A DNA stretch of 39,787 nt, taken from Oscillospiraceae bacterium (GTDB taxonomy: Bacteria > Bacillota > Clostridia > Oscillospirales > Oscillospiraceae). A program made the position numbers and the translations under genes. The DNA lies in the NCBI GenBank assembly GCA_021203885.1, contig JAJQAH010000077.1, forward strand, positions 1 to 39,787, read 5' to 3'. Below the pieces are notes generated by a model that had not been told where the DNA came from, made no database searches, and worked only from the letters and a program-made list of their open reading frames with translations. Of the stretch, positions 17,822-27,481 are shown one piece after another (the stretch's first letter is position 1; every line of letters begins with the position of its first letter).

Positions 17822-19261
17822 ATGGCGAACGAAAAGAAACAGGTGGAACAGATCACCGATATGGACGAGGATTTCGGCAGATGGTACACCGACGTATGCA
17901 CCAAGGCGGAACTGATCGACTACAGCAGCGTCAAGGGAATGTTTGTCCTGCGTCCGCTGGGGTACGCCATCTGGGAGAATATCCAGAAGATCCTGGACGA
18001 GGAATTTAAACGCCTGGGGCATGAGAACGTGTATATGCCCATGCTGATACCGGAATCCCTCCTGCAGAAGGAGAAGGACCATGTGGAGGGCTTCGCGCCG
18101 GAGTGCGCATGGGTGACCATGGGCGGCGACGAGGAACTGGAGGAGAGACTGTGCATCCGCCCGACCTCGGAGACCCTGTTCTGCGAGCATTACCAGCACG
18201 TGATCCAGTCCCACCGGGATCTGCCCAAGCTGTATAACCAGTGGTGCTCCGTCCTGCGCTGGGAGAAGACGTCCAGGCCTTTTCTCCGCCACCGGGAGTT
18301 CCTCTGGCAGGAGGGGCACACCATGCACGCCACCGCGGAGGAGGCCAGGGAGGAGACCCTGCGGATGCTCAACGTATACGCCGACTTCCTCGAAAACTCA
18401 CTGGCCATCCCGGTCATCAAGGGCCGGAAGACCGACAAGGAAAAATTCAACGGCGCGGAGGAGACCTACACCGTGGAGTGCATGATGTACGATAAAAAAG
18501 CCCTGCAGGGCGGCACGTCCCACTATTTCGGGGACGGGTTTGCCAAAGCGTACGACATCGCCTACACCGGCAAGGACAACCAGCTGCACAATCCGTTCCA
18601 GACATCGTGGGGGGTATCCACCCGACTGATCGGCGGGATCATCATGACCCACGGGGACAACAGGGGACTGAACCTGCCGCCCCGTATCGCGCCCGTGCAG
18701 GTCATCGTGATCCCTGTGGCCCAGCATAAACCCGGCGTGCTGGAAGCTGCCCGGGAACTGACGGACCGGCTCCGGAATGCCGGATTCCGGGTCCGGATCG
18801 ACGAGTCCGACCACGCGCCGGGCTGGAAGTTCGCCGAGCATGAGATGAAAGGGGTCCCCGTCCGGGTGGAGTACGGGCCCAAAGACATCGAGCAGAACCA
18901 GTGCGTCCTGGTGCGCCGGGATACGGGGGAGAAGACCGCGGTGCCGCTGGACGGACTGGAGGAAGCCGTCAGCCGGCTCCTGGACGATATCCATGAAAAC
19001 CTGTACAGGAGAGCGAAAGCCAATCTGGATGAAAATACCTGCCCCTGCACCGATCTGGAACAGGTCCGGGAACAGATGGAGAAACAGGGGGGCTTCGCGA
19101 AGACCATGTGGTGCGGGGACGAGGCCTGTGAGCTGAAGATGAAGGAGGTCGCGGGCGTCACGTCCCGCTGCATCCCCTTTGAGCAGGAACATCTGGGAGA
19201 TACCTGCGCCGTATGCGGCCGCCCGGCCAGCACCATGGTGATCTGGGGCGTATCCTACTGA
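17822..19261 (+). CDS. proS: Prolyl-tRNA synthetase, archaeal/eukaryal (type 3) form
   Basis: [28 protein letters not shown], cysteine-containing C-terminus. Confidence 0.95.
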   Translation: MANEKKQVEQITDMDEDFGRWYTDVCTKAELIDYSSVKGMFVLRPLGYAIWENIQKILDEEFKRLGHENVYMPMLIPESLLQKEKDHVEGFAPECAWVTMGGDEELEERLCIRPTSETLFCEHYQHVIQSHRDLPKLYNQWCSVLRWEKTSRPFLRHREFLWQEGHTMHATAEEAREETLRMLNVYADFLENSLAIPVIKGRKTDKEKFNGAEETYTVECMMYDKKALQGGTSHYFGDGFAKAYDIAYTGKDNQLHNPFQTSWGVSTRLIGGIIMTHGDNRGLNLPPRIAPVQVIVIPVAQHKPGVLEAARELTDRLRNAGFRVRIDESDHAPGWKFAEHEMKGVPVRVEYGPKDIEQNQCVLVRRDTGEKTAVPLDGLEEAVSRLLDDIHENLYRRAKANLDENTCPCTDLEQVREQMEKQGGFAKTMWCGDEACELKMKEVAGVTSRCIPFEQEHLGDTCAVCGRPASTMVIWGVSY

Positions 19262-19321
19262 CGGAGAAGACCGATCCGTTCCGGCCCGCGGGCGGGAACA
19301 GATCAGAAGAGAGGAAATTTT

Positions 19322-19861
19322 ATGGATCAGACCGGATTCATCCACGATGACATCGATATAAAAGTCCTGGTTCTCTATCTTACGGGCCGCCTGGAATACC
19401 CGGTCGATATGAACGAGCTGACCGAACTGAGCATGTGCGACAACGGGGTTCGGTACTTCGAGCTGGCGCAGGCGGTCGGGGAGATGGTGGAGTCTGGGCA
19501 CCTGAAAATGGACCAGGGCCTGTACACCATCACGGAGACCGGCCGGCGGGATATGGAGATCTGCCAGGATCAGCTGGCCTACTCCCTCCGGCAGAAATGC
19601 GACCGCAATCTGGCCGCGATGAACGTCCGGCTGCGGGAGGAAGCCCAGACCGGGGCGAGGGTGCTGCCCCAGCCGGACGGCAGTTTCATCGTCCGGATCC
19701 GGCTGACTGAGAAGGATTCCGTGCTGCTGTATCTGGAGCTGAACTGCGCCGTGCAGGAGGACGCGGACCGGATTGCCGCGTCCTTTAAAAAGAATCCCCA
19801 TCAGGCCTACCGCGACATCCTGACTACACTTCTGAAAGGGGAAAAGGAAGATAATGAGTGA
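19322..19861 (+). CDS. DUF4364 family protein
   Basis: 179 aa with winged-helix-like N-terminus (DIKVLVLYLTGRLEYPVDMNELTE). Confidence 0.8.
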   Translation: MDQTGFIHDDIDIKVLVLYLTGRLEYPVDMNELTELSMCDNGVRYFELAQAVGEMVESGHLKMDQGLYTITETGRRDMEICQDQLAYSLRQKCDRNLAAMNVRLREEAQTGARVLPQPDGSFIVRIRLTEKDSVLLYLELNCAVQEDADRIAASFKKNPHQAYRDILTTLLKGEKEDNE

Positions 19862-20789
19862 GCCCGAGCTGTTCGGAATACCGCTCCACATGCTGTTCCT
19901 GTACTTTATCGTCTATTCATTCCTGGGATGGTGCATGGAGACGGTATTCTGCTCCATAAGAGCAAAAAAACTGGTCCCGCGCGGCTTTCTGGCGGGCCCG
20001 CTGTGTCCCATCTACGGCGTGGGCGTGCTGATGATGATCTGCTTTTTCGAGCCCATCAAAAAATGGCCGGTCCTTTTTTTCGTCGTGGCCGTTATCGTCA
20101 TGTCCGCGTGGGAATATTTCGTCTCCTGGCTGCTGGAAGTCACCACACACGTAAAATACTGGGACTACAGCAAGCACAAATTTAATCTGCACGGGCGGAT
20201 CTGCCTGCAGATCAGCCTGACCTGGGGCATCCTTTCCTTCGCGGTCGTATATCTGGTCCATCCGCTGATCTCCGACCTCGTCATGAAGGTGCCGTCGAAT
20301 ATCCGGCTTATCCTGTCCGCCGTTTTTGCGGCTGCCCTGCTGGTCGACCTGGTCTTTACGGTCCGCAGGCTGGCTCTCATCGGCAAGCTGACGAGAGAGC
20401 TGGAGGCAGCCGGCAAGAAGCTGGAAAAAGCCGGCGAGCGCACGGAGGCGACCGTGAAAAAGTTCGGGGAGAAAGAAGAGGAGAAGCACACGGAGCATAA
20501 AGAAGAGAGAGAGGAAATGCGCGAGGAGCACAGGGAAGCGAGAGAAGAAAAGAAAGAAGAAAAACAAGCCGAAAAAGACGGGAAGCTGGCCCGGAAACAG
20601 GCCGAGTACGACGCGCTGGTGGAGCGCACCGAACAAGTATCCCGCCGGTACCTGAGGCAGTACAGCAACCTCTCCTCCAGGCAGGCGCAGGAAGGCATGG
20701 AAGACGTGCGCGCGCTCCATAAAAAGAAAAACGAGGAACGGCACCGGGAGAAAGAGCAGAAGAAGAGAAGCAGAAAGAAATCCTCCTGA
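19854..20789 (+). CDS. CmpB-like (PF06541-type) membrane protein with long charged coiled-coil tail
   Basis: YSFLGWCMETVFCSI and PRGFLAGPLCPIYGVG pattern; about 130-residue K/E/R-rich C-terminus; overlaps the DUF4364 stop. Confidence 0.8.
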   Translation: MSEPELFGIPLHMLFLYFIVYSFLGWCMETVFCSIRAKKLVPRGFLAGPLCPIYGVGVLMMICFFEPIKKWPVLFFVVAVIVMSAWEYFVSWLLEVTTHVKYWDYSKHKFNLHGRICLQISLTWGILSFAVVYLVHPLISDLVMKVPSNIRLILSAVFAAALLVDLVFTVRRLALIGKLTRELEAAGKKLEKAGERTEATVKKFGEKEEEKHTEHKEEREEMREEHREAREEKKEEKQAEKDGKLARKQAEYDALVERTEQVSRRYLRQYSNLSSRQAQEGMEDVRALHKKKNEERHREKEQKKRSRKKSS

Positions 20790-20804
20790 CACCGTTAAGA
20801 GCAA

Positions 20805-20838
20805 AAAAATTCCGGGACCTTTTGGCCCCGGAATTTTT
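20805..20838. terminator. Bidirectional terminator
   Basis: AAAAATTCCGGG...CCCGGAATTTTT between convergent genes. Confidence 0.88.
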
Positions 20839-20862
20839 CTTTCCCGTTTTTCGGCTGCCCCC

Positions 20863-21930
20863 TCAGGTGACGATCTCGGTCCACCCGAAGGGATCCGGGA
20901 TCTTGCCCCACTGGATCCCGGTCAGCGTATCGTAGAGGCGCTGGGTCAGCGGCCCGGTTTTCCCCTGGTTCAGCAGGGCTTTGCGGCCGTTCCAGTCCAT
21001 TTCCCCGATGGGGGAGATAACGGCGGCGGTGCCGGAGCCCCAGGCTTCCTCCAGATGCCCGGTGTCCGCGGCGTCGAACAGTTCCTGGGCGGAGATCAGC
21101 CGTTCCTCCACCGGAATGTCCCAGCTCTCCAGCAGCTCGATGCAGGAGCGGCGGGTGATGCCCGGAAGCACCGAGCCGGACAGCATGGGTGTGACCACCT
21201 TGTCGTCCAGTTTGAACAGCACGTTCATGGACCCCACTTCTTCGATGTATTTGCGCTCCACGCCGTCCAGCCACAGGACCTGGGTGAAGCCTTTCTCCTC
21301 CGCCCGCTCGCTGGCCCGGATGGAGGCCGCGTAGTTGCCTCCGCATTTGGTGAATCCGGTCCCGCCCCGGACGGCGCGCACGTCCTCGTTTTCCACGAAG
21401 ATCCGCACCGGGTCGATCCCGGAGGCGTAATAGGCACCTACGGGGCTGCAGATGATGCAGAAGATATACCGGAGCGCGGCGTGAACGCCCAGGCAGGGCT
21501 CGGTGGCGATGATGAAGGGACGGATATAAAGGGAGGTGTCCGGCGCGGACGGGACCCAGTCCTTCTCCTCCCGCACGATCGCCTTCACGGCCTCGACGAA
21601 ATTCTCCACCGAGACGGGAGGGATGCACATGCGCTCGCAGGAGTTGATCATGCGCTTTCCGTTCTCCTCCGGCCGGAAGAGCTGGATCTGGCCGTCCGGC
21701 CGGCGGTAGGCCTTCAGCCCCTCGAAGACCTCCTGGGCATAGTGCAGTACCATGGCGGACGGGTCCAGCATCAGGGGACCGTAGGGGACGATCCTGGGAT
21801 CATGCCAGCCCCGGCCGGCCTCGTAGTTCATCAGGAACATGTGGTCCGTGAAGACCTTACCGAATTCCAGTGTGTCCGGATCCGGTTTCTGTTTTAATCT
21901 TTCCGCTCTCGTTATGGTGATCGTTTCCAA
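20863..21930 (-). CDS. ilvE: Branched-chain amino acid aminotransferase
   Basis: 355 aa, fold-type IV PLP aminotransferase with QEVFEGLKAYRRPDG, FTKCGGNYAAS and PGITRRS. Confidence 0.93.
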   Translation of the reverse strand: METITITRAERLKQKPDPDTLEFGKVFTDHMFLMNYEAGRGWHDPRIVPYGPLMLDPSAMVLHYAQEVFEGLKAYRRPDGQIQLFRPEENGKRMINSCERMCIPPVSVENFVEAVKAIVREEKDWVPSAPDTSLYIRPFIIATEPCLGVHAALRYIFCIICSPVGAYYASGIDPVRIFVENEDVRAVRGGTGFTKCGGNYAASIRASERAEEKGFTQVLWLDGVERKYIEEVGSMNVLFKLDDKVVTPMLSGSVLPGITRRSCIELLESWDIPVEERLISAQELFDAADTGHLEEAWGSGTAAVISPIGEMDWNGRKALLNQGKTGPLTQRLYDTLTGIQWGKIPDPFGWTEIVT

Positions 21931-22060
21931 AAAGACCCCTCGCTTTCCTCACCGACCCGGACGGCTTCCGGCCGGAAAGACCGTGCGGCCCGGGGCGTTT
22001 TCTCATTGGTATTATTATAGCAGTCCTTTTCCAGTGATACAAGAGGAAATGTCGCCCGCC

Positions 22061-22089
22061 TTGCCAGATTTCGGAAATTGTGGTAAAGT
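22061..22089 (+). promoter_or_regulatory. Promoter of DEAD-box helicase gene
   Basis: TTGCCA, 17 nt, TAAAGT. Confidence 0.5.
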
Positions 22090-22119
22090 ATTTGGGAATA
22101 TTGAAAAGAGGGAAGATTT

Positions 22120-23295
22120 ATGGAAATCAACGGTGAGACTGTCGCGGAGGAGTTTCGGTTCGACGAGATGAACCTGTCCGAGCCGATCATGAAGGCACTG
22201 GAGAAAAAAGGATTCACATATGCCACGCCGGTCCAGGGCGGGACGATCCCCTATTTCATGGACTGGAAGGACGTGATCGCCAAGGCTCCGACCGGGACGG
22301 GCAAGACGCTCGCTTTCGGGATCCCCATGGTGGAGCATATCGACACGGAGAGCACGGAGATCCAGGGCCTGATCCTGGCCCCCACCCGGGAACTGGCGAT
22401 GCAGATCCGGGACGATCTGCGGGAACTGTGCCAGTTTACGGAGGGTGTGCGTGTCGTCTGCCTGTACGGCGGCGCGCCCATTGAGAAGCAGACGGCGGCG
22501 CTGAAAAAACATCCCCAGATCGTGGTGGCCACGCCGGGCCGCCTGATGGACCATATGAAACGCCGCACCGTCCGGCTGGACAAGGTGGAGACCGTGGTGC
22601 TGGACGAGGCGGATCGGATGCTGGATATGGGATTCGTCAGGGACGTGACCCACATCCTGGACCGGATCCGGAACCGGCGCAATATGGGTATGTTTTCCGC
22701 CACCATCTCCAGGGAGGTCATGGATATATCCTGGGTGTACCAGAGAGACCCGGTGGAGATCACGGTACGGGCCGACGAGGAGAACCGGCCCGACATCAAG
22801 CAGTACTGCATCAAGCTCAGTGACCGGAGCGAAAAGCTGGATGCCATAGAAAGGATCATGAAGGCCGAGAATTACGACCGCTGCCTGATCTTCTGCAACA
22901 CCAAAAACATGACCGACCGGCTGGCGGGTCTTTTAAAAATGCGGGGATTTTCCGCCGCCTGTATCCACGGAGATATGCAGCAGCGCGTCCGGGAGCAGAC
23001 CCTGCAGGATTTCCGTGACGGGAAGATCAAAGCTCTCGTGGCCACGGACGTGGCTTCCCGGGGTCTGGATATCGACGACGTGGACGCGGTGTTCAATTAT
23101 GACGTGCCCGACGAGATGGAATATTACATCCACCGGATCGGACGTACCGGACGGGCCAAGCGCCACGGGGTCAGTTACGCCCTGGTGGCATCGGTCACGG
23201 AGGGCCTGAGACTGGACGAGATCATGAAGGTGAACGGGATGGAGATCGAGTGGCTCCAGTTTGACGAGGACGGCTGCCTCGTCCCCGTGGACTGA
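22120..23295 (+). CDS. DEAD-box ATP-dependent RNA helicase
   Basis: APTGTGKT, PTRELA, DEAD, SAT and HRIGRTGR motifs. Confidence 0.95.
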   Translation: MEINGETVAEEFRFDEMNLSEPIMKALEKKGFTYATPVQGGTIPYFMDWKDVIAKAPTGTGKTLAFGIPMVEHIDTESTEIQGLILAPTRELAMQIRDDLRELCQFTEGVRVVCLYGGAPIEKQTAALKKHPQIVVATPGRLMDHMKRRTVRLDKVETVVLDEADRMLDMGFVRDVTHILDRIRNRRNMGMFSATISREVMDISWVYQRDPVEITVRADEENRPDIKQYCIKLSDRSEKLDAIERIMKAENYDRCLIFCNTKNMTDRLAGLLKMRGFSAACIHGDMQQRVREQTLQDFRDGKIKALVATDVASRGLDIDDVDAVFNYDVPDEMEYYIHRIGRTGRAKRHGVSYALVASVTEGLRLDEIMKVNGMEIEWLQFDEDGCLVPVD

Positions 23296-23379
23296 CCGGA
23301 AGACCGCCTCCGGATCTTTTCCGGACCGCCGTTTTCCCGCTGTTCACACAAAGTTTAAAATTAAAAGCGCCGCTTTTTC

Positions 23380-23408
23380 TTGTAAAGAGCGGCGAAAAAT
23401 GTTATAAT
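23380..23408 (+). promoter_or_regulatory. Promoter of the MarR-MarR-citrate synthase operon
   Basis: TTGTAA, 17 nt, TATAAT, overlapping an inverted repeat CGCCGCTTTTT/AAAGAGCGGCG. Confidence 0.6.
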
Positions 23409-23477
23409 TTCGTTAACCCCGTTAGATATTTAAAGAAGAATTCCAACGTTTTTTCAGGCTTTGGGAGGGGTTCTGAA

Positions 23478-23972
23478 TTGACAAAAGAAGAAACGGCTGC
23501 GGCCCTTCTGCAGGAATGGAACGAGCTGCACCAGAATCAGATGTTCCAAAATCTGGCCGTACCCGAGCAGGGAATACAGCTGGCGCTGGACTTTCTGGGC
23601 GAGAGAGCCGGAGAGGAGACATCCTCCGGTGACCTGGCCCGGGCGCTGCGGGTCAGTTCGGCCCGCGCGGCGGCTCTGCTGAACAAGCTTGAGGACAGGG
23701 GCCTGATCACCAGGGAGCCCTGCCCGGAAGACGGACGCAAGACGAATATCCGGCTGACGCCCAAAGGGGAGGAGGCCGAGGCCCGGATCCATGCCCAGGT
23801 GCAAAAATGGATGGAGCAGCTGGTGGAGGATGTCGGAGCCGACAATCTGAGGATGTATCTGAAACTTTCCGAGATGATCAAGGAATCCGTCAGACAGCAT
23901 CTTCAGCAGCAGGACTCCGCCGACGGGGCGGAGATCCGAAGCAATTACTTAACGAAATCTTTGGAGGTGTAA
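23478..23972 (+). CDS. MarR-like winged-helix transcriptional regulator
   Basis: LARALRVSSARAAALLNKLEDRGLITREPCPEDGRKTNIRLTPKG. Confidence 0.85.
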   Translation: MTKEETAAALLQEWNELHQNQMFQNLAVPEQGIQLALDFLGERAGEETSSGDLARALRVSSARAAALLNKLEDRGLITREPCPEDGRKTNIRLTPKGEEAEARIHAQVQKWMEQLVEDVGADNLRMYLKLSEMIKESVRQHLQQQDSADGAEIRSNYLTKSLEV

Positions 23973-23975
23973 ACC

Positions 23976-24476
23976 ATGCCGAGACAAAGTGAGATCGTTC
24001 CCCTGGCTTACGAACTGGTCTACCGCAGGTATTCCATGAACAGGGACAGGAGCAGCGACCTGTTCGACGAACTGACGAGACCGGAATATATCGCGCTGCA
24101 CAACATAGCCGGCGACATGACCGAGGAGGCCGCGTGTGAGAACAAGGTCTATCTCAGCGATCTGGCGGAACGGATGGAGGCCACGATACAGGCGGTCTCT
24201 TCTCTGGCCTCAAAAATGAAAAGCCAGGGATATGTGAAGTGGTCCCATGACGGGGCGGGGGAGGAAGGCACCTATGTGATCATCACCCCATCCGGCTACA
24301 AGGCCATGAAAGATCAGGAAAACCGGATGAAAAAACATTACGCCAAGGTGATCCGGAAATTCGGAAAAGAACGGCTGACCGCTCTTCTGAAGGAAATGAA
24401 AGAACTGGACGAGGTCATGGAACAGGTCGGCGAGGAGGAAGGAGTCAAACCCAATGACAATGAGTTACCTGAATGA
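23976..24476 (+). CDS. Second MarR-like winged-helix regulator
   Basis: YLSDLAERMEATIQAVSSLASKMKSQGYVKWSHDGAGEEGTYVIITPSGYKAM. Confidence 0.7.
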   Translation: MPRQSEIVPLAYELVYRRYSMNRDRSSDLFDELTRPEYIALHNIAGDMTEEAACENKVYLSDLAERMEATIQAVSSLASKMKSQGYVKWSHDGAGEEGTYVIITPSGYKAMKDQENRMKKHYAKVIRKFGKERLTALLKEMKELDEVMEQVGEEEGVKPNDNELPE

Positions 24477-25785
24477 TTACAGCGAGGAGAAAGAAGCTGT
24501 AGTCAGGAAAAACAATGCCATAGCACCCCGCCTGTATGATGAATACGGCGTCAAAAAGGGACTGCGGGACGAGCGCGGGAATGGTGTTCTGACGGGACTG
24601 ACCAATATATCCAAGATCGTTTCCAACACCACCGTGGACGGGAAATCGGTCGCCTGCGACGGTCAGCTGTGGTACCGGGGCTATCGGGTGGAGACTCTGA
24701 TCAACTCTCTGGGGCCGGAGGAGATGGGATACGAAAAGATCGCCTACCTGCTTCTGATGGGCGAGATGCCGAGTGACGAGGATCTGCGGGCCTTTACCGA
24801 TATCCTCAGCGAAAGCCGCACGCTGCCCTCCAACTTTACCAGAGACGTCATTATGAAGGCGCCCAGCCGGGACATCATGAATACGATGACCCGCAGTATC
24901 CTGACGCTGGCCTGTTACGATCCAAAGGCACTGGATACCAGCGTGTCCAATTCCCTTCTCCAGTGCATAGGCCTGATCAGCGCCTTTCCTCTTCTGGCCA
25001 TCTACGGATACCATGCCTACAACTACTCGGAAAACATGGAGAGCATGCTGATCCACCGTCCGGATCCGGCGCTGTCCACCGCGGAGAACCTTCTGCGCAT
25101 GCTCCGGCCGGACTGCAAGTATACGACCACCGAAGCCAAGGTGCTGGATACGGCTCTGATCCTCCATATGGAACACGGCGGCGGCAACAACTCGTCTTTC
25201 ACCACCCGCGTGGTCACGTCGGCCGGTTCGGACACGTATTCCACCATCGCGGCGGCCATGTGCTCCCTGAAAGGGCCCAAGCACGGCGGTGCCAATATCA
25301 AGGTCATGAACATGATGGCCGACATACGGAAAAATGTCTCCGACTGGGACGACCCGGAAGAGGTGTCTGCCTACCTGGCCAAGATCCTGAACAAGGAGGC
25401 TTTTGACCACTCCGGCCTGATATACGGCATGGGCCACGCCATCTACTCCCTGTCCGACCCCCGTGAGGTCATCCTGAAACAGTATGTGCAGGAGCTGGCC
25501 GCCGAAAAGGGCCGTGAGAAAGACATGCAGCTGTATCAGAACGTGGAGACCGAGGCGGGCAAGCTGATCGCCCAGAACCGCCACATCTATAAAGGCGTCT
25601 GCCCCAACGTGGATTTCTACAGCGGATTCGTCTATGACATGCTGGGCATACCGGAGGAACTGTACACCGCCATGTTCGCCGTGGCCAGGATCGTCGGCTG
25701 GAGCGCCCACCGGATCGAGGAACTGGTCTGTATGGACAAGATCATACGCCCCGCCTATATGAGCATTATGGAAGAGATCGGCTGA
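24454..25785 (+). CDS. Citrate synthase / 2-methylcitrate synthase family
   Basis: HMEHGGGNNSSFTTRVVTSAG, KGPKHGGAN and GMGHAIYSLSDPR; starts inside the upstream ORF (23-bp overlap). Confidence 0.92.
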   Translation: MTMSYLNDYSEEKEAVVRKNNAIAPRLYDEYGVKKGLRDERGNGVLTGLTNISKIVSNTTVDGKSVACDGQLWYRGYRVETLINSLGPEEMGYEKIAYLLLMGEMPSDEDLRAFTDILSESRTLPSNFTRDVIMKAPSRDIMNTMTRSILTLACYDPKALDTSVSNSLLQCIGLISAFPLLAIYGYHAYNYSENMESMLIHRPDPALSTAENLLRMLRPDCKYTTTEAKVLDTALILHMEHGGGNNSSFTTRVVTSAGSDTYSTIAAAMCSLKGPKHGGANIKVMNMMADIRKNVSDWDDPEEVSAYLAKILNKEAFDHSGLIYGMGHAIYSLSDPREVILKQYVQELAAEKGREKDMQLYQNVETEAGKLIAQNRHIYKGVCPNVDFYSGFVYDMLGIPEELYTAMFAVARIVGWSAHRIEELVCMDKIIRPAYMSIMEEIG

Positions 25786-25811
25786 GCCGGCCCTCAGGTT
25801 AAGCCTTTTGT

Positions 25812-25877
25812 GGCAGCTGTTTTCCGGAAATTGTGGTCCTGGAACACGGCTGCCGCTTTTTTTCTTATTTTTTTGGC
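25812..25877 (+). terminator. Terminator after citrate synthase
   Basis: GGCAGCTGTTTTCC...GGAACACGGCTGCC then CTTTTTTTCTTATTTTTTT. Confidence 0.8.
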
Positions 25878-25906
25878 AAAAAAACGCGGTTTTTGGGAAA
25901 AAGCAC

Positions 25907-25936
25907 TTGACCTTGGAACTGTTCCAAGGTTTAAAA
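25907..25936 (+). promoter_or_regulatory. Promoter with embedded operator upstream of 3-hydroxyacyl-CoA dehydrogenase
   Basis: TTGACC (25907-25912), TTTAAA/TTAAAA about 25930-25936, perfect inverted repeat CCTTGGAA-CTG-TTCCAAGG (25911-25929) filling the spacer. Confidence 0.65.
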
Positions 25937-26025
25937 TTGTTTTCAAGGTGAGTGCTGAATGCACCCACGATATCCGTCAATTTTCAGTTTAGAGAAGACA
26001 CATCAAATTAACAGGAGGAGAAGTA

Positions 26026-26988
26026 ATGAAAACGGCAGATGAAGTGAAGAACATTACGGTATTGGGTGCAGGCACGATGGGCCCCGGCATCGCGCAGAAT
26101 TATGCGATGAGCGGATGCGAGGTCACCATGTGGACGCGGAGCGAGGCTACGAAAGAAAGGGCACTGAATGCACTGCGGAAGGGAATCGAAACCTTCATTG
26201 AGCAGGGGATCATGCCGGCGGGTTCGGAAGATGAAATTTTCAACCGGGTCCATTTTGCCATGACCGTTCCGGAGGCGATCGAGGGCGCGGATTATATTCA
26301 GGAATCCATCGTGGAGAACGCGGACGCCAAAAAGGAGCTGTACGAGCAGCTGGCGGAGATCGTTCCCCCCGAGGTGATCATCGTATCCAACACGTCCGCT
26401 CTGAATATTTTTGAGATCGTGCCGGAGAAGCTGCTGCCCCAGATGGGCATCGCCCACTGGTATGCGCCCCCCACGATCATGCCCCTGGTGGAACTCGTGA
26501 AGAGCGACCAGGCGCCCGACCAGCTGATCGACACCACGAAGGAGATGCTGATCAGGTGCCACAAGAGACCCGTCGTGATGAAGAAGTTCATCCAGGGATA
26601 TATCGTCAACCGTCTGCAGCAGTGCATTCAGGGCGAATGCTTTAAGCTGATCGACGAGGGCTACTGTGACGCGGAGGCCATCGACGAGGCCTGCAAGACC
26701 TCCTTTATCCCGCGCGCCATGGTGCTGGGGATCTGCAAGCGGATCGATTTCGGCGGCATCGATATGACGGCCAATAATATCAAAAATCACAGCTATGAAT
26801 TCCCGAAGTTCGATGCCATGCCCGAGTGTCTGCAGGAGCGTCTGGACAAGGGCGAACTGGGCGTCAAGACCGGCAAGGGATTTTACGACTACACCGGCAA
26901 GGATGTCGCCGAGATGATGGAGCACCGTGACGAGCAGCTGTTTGAGGCCTTCGCGCTGGAAGAGAAATTCTCCAAGAATCCGGTTTAA
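26026..26988 (+). CDS. 3-hydroxyacyl-CoA dehydrogenase family protein
   Basis: Rossmann ITVLGAGTMGPGIAQN, SNTSAL, HWYAPP and GVKTGKGFYDY motifs. Confidence 0.9.
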   Translation: MKTADEVKNITVLGAGTMGPGIAQNYAMSGCEVTMWTRSEATKERALNALRKGIETFIEQGIMPAGSEDEIFNRVHFAMTVPEAIEGADYIQESIVENADAKKELYEQLAEIVPPEVIIVSNTSALNIFEIVPEKLLPQMGIAHWYAPPTIMPLVELVKSDQAPDQLIDTTKEMLIRCHKRPVVMKKFIQGYIVNRLQQCIQGECFKLIDEGYCDAEAIDEACKTSFIPRAMVLGICKRIDFGGIDMTANNIKNHSYEFPKFDAMPECLQERLDKGELGVKTGKGFYDYTGKDVAEMMEHRDEQLFEAFALEEKFSKNPV

Positions 26989-27010
26989 TATTATTACAAA
27001 ATCAATCTAA

Positions 27011-27047
27011 AAAATCGTACCGGCTGATCGGAAGCCGGTACGATTTT
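27011..27047 (+). terminator. Terminator after 3-hydroxyacyl-CoA dehydrogenase
   Basis: 15-bp perfect stem AAAATCGTACCGGCT/AGCCGGTACGATTTT followed by TTT. Confidence 0.9.
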
Positions 27048-27051
27048 TTTC

Positions 27052-27090
27052 AAAAAAATGCGGGGCCCGCGTGATTGGACACGGGCCCCG
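27052..27090 (-). terminator. Terminator of the tRNA cluster
   Basis: Minus strand CGGGGCCCGTGTCCAATCACGCGGGCCCCG followed by CATTTTTTTG. Confidence 0.8.
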
Positions 27091-27097
27091 TCTGAGA

Positions 27098-27171
27098 TGG
27101 AGGCGCCACCCAGATTTGAACTGGGGGTGGAGCTTTTGCAGAGCTCTGCCTTACCACTTGGCCATGGCGCC
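27098..27171 (-). tRNA. tRNA-Cys (GCA)
   Basis: Cloverleaf GGCGCCATGGCC...CTGCAAA...TGGCGCCTCCA with encoded CCA. Confidence 0.95.
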
Positions 27172-27177
27172 GAATGA

Positions 27178-27202
27178 AAAGCACAGTCACAGACTGTGCT
27201 TT
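27178..27202. terminator. Hairpin between tRNA-Cys and tRNA-Gly (processing or terminator-like)
   Basis: AAAGCACAGTC-ACA-GACTGTGCTTT perfect inverted repeat. Confidence 0.6.
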
Positions 27203-27212
27203 CAGTTTATAT

Positions 27213-27288
27213 TGGAGCGGGTGACGAGACTTGAACTCGCTACCTCCACCTTGGCAAGGTGGCGCTCTACCGGATGAGCTACACCCGC
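27213..27288 (-). tRNA. tRNA-Gly (GCC)
   Basis: GCGGGTGTAGCTC...TTGCCAA...CACCCGCTCCA cloverleaf. Confidence 0.95.
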
Positions 27289-27320
27289 GGATATTCCCCG
27301 CGATCCGGGACCGGGGGAAA

Positions 27321-27396
<76 letters not shown>

Positions 27397-27481
27397 AAAT
27401 GGCGGCACGGAAGCCATGCAGCCTCCTGCCTCCCGGCGGAACAGATCCGGGGTTTCGTCTCAAACGGACTGTCCCGCTGTA

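Noticed and set aside
15245-18328. 1027-aa ORF on the minus strand opposite thiI, cinA and proS
   Set aside because: Antisense shadow ORF from high-GC codon bias; low-complexity His/Gln/Gly/Arg-rich composition, no recognisable domain; the opposite strand carries clear families.
20460-20580. Purine-rich repetitive DNA possibly a microsatellite
   Set aside because: Explained by the in-frame K/E/R-rich coiled-coil tail of the CmpB-like protein; not an exact tandem repeat.
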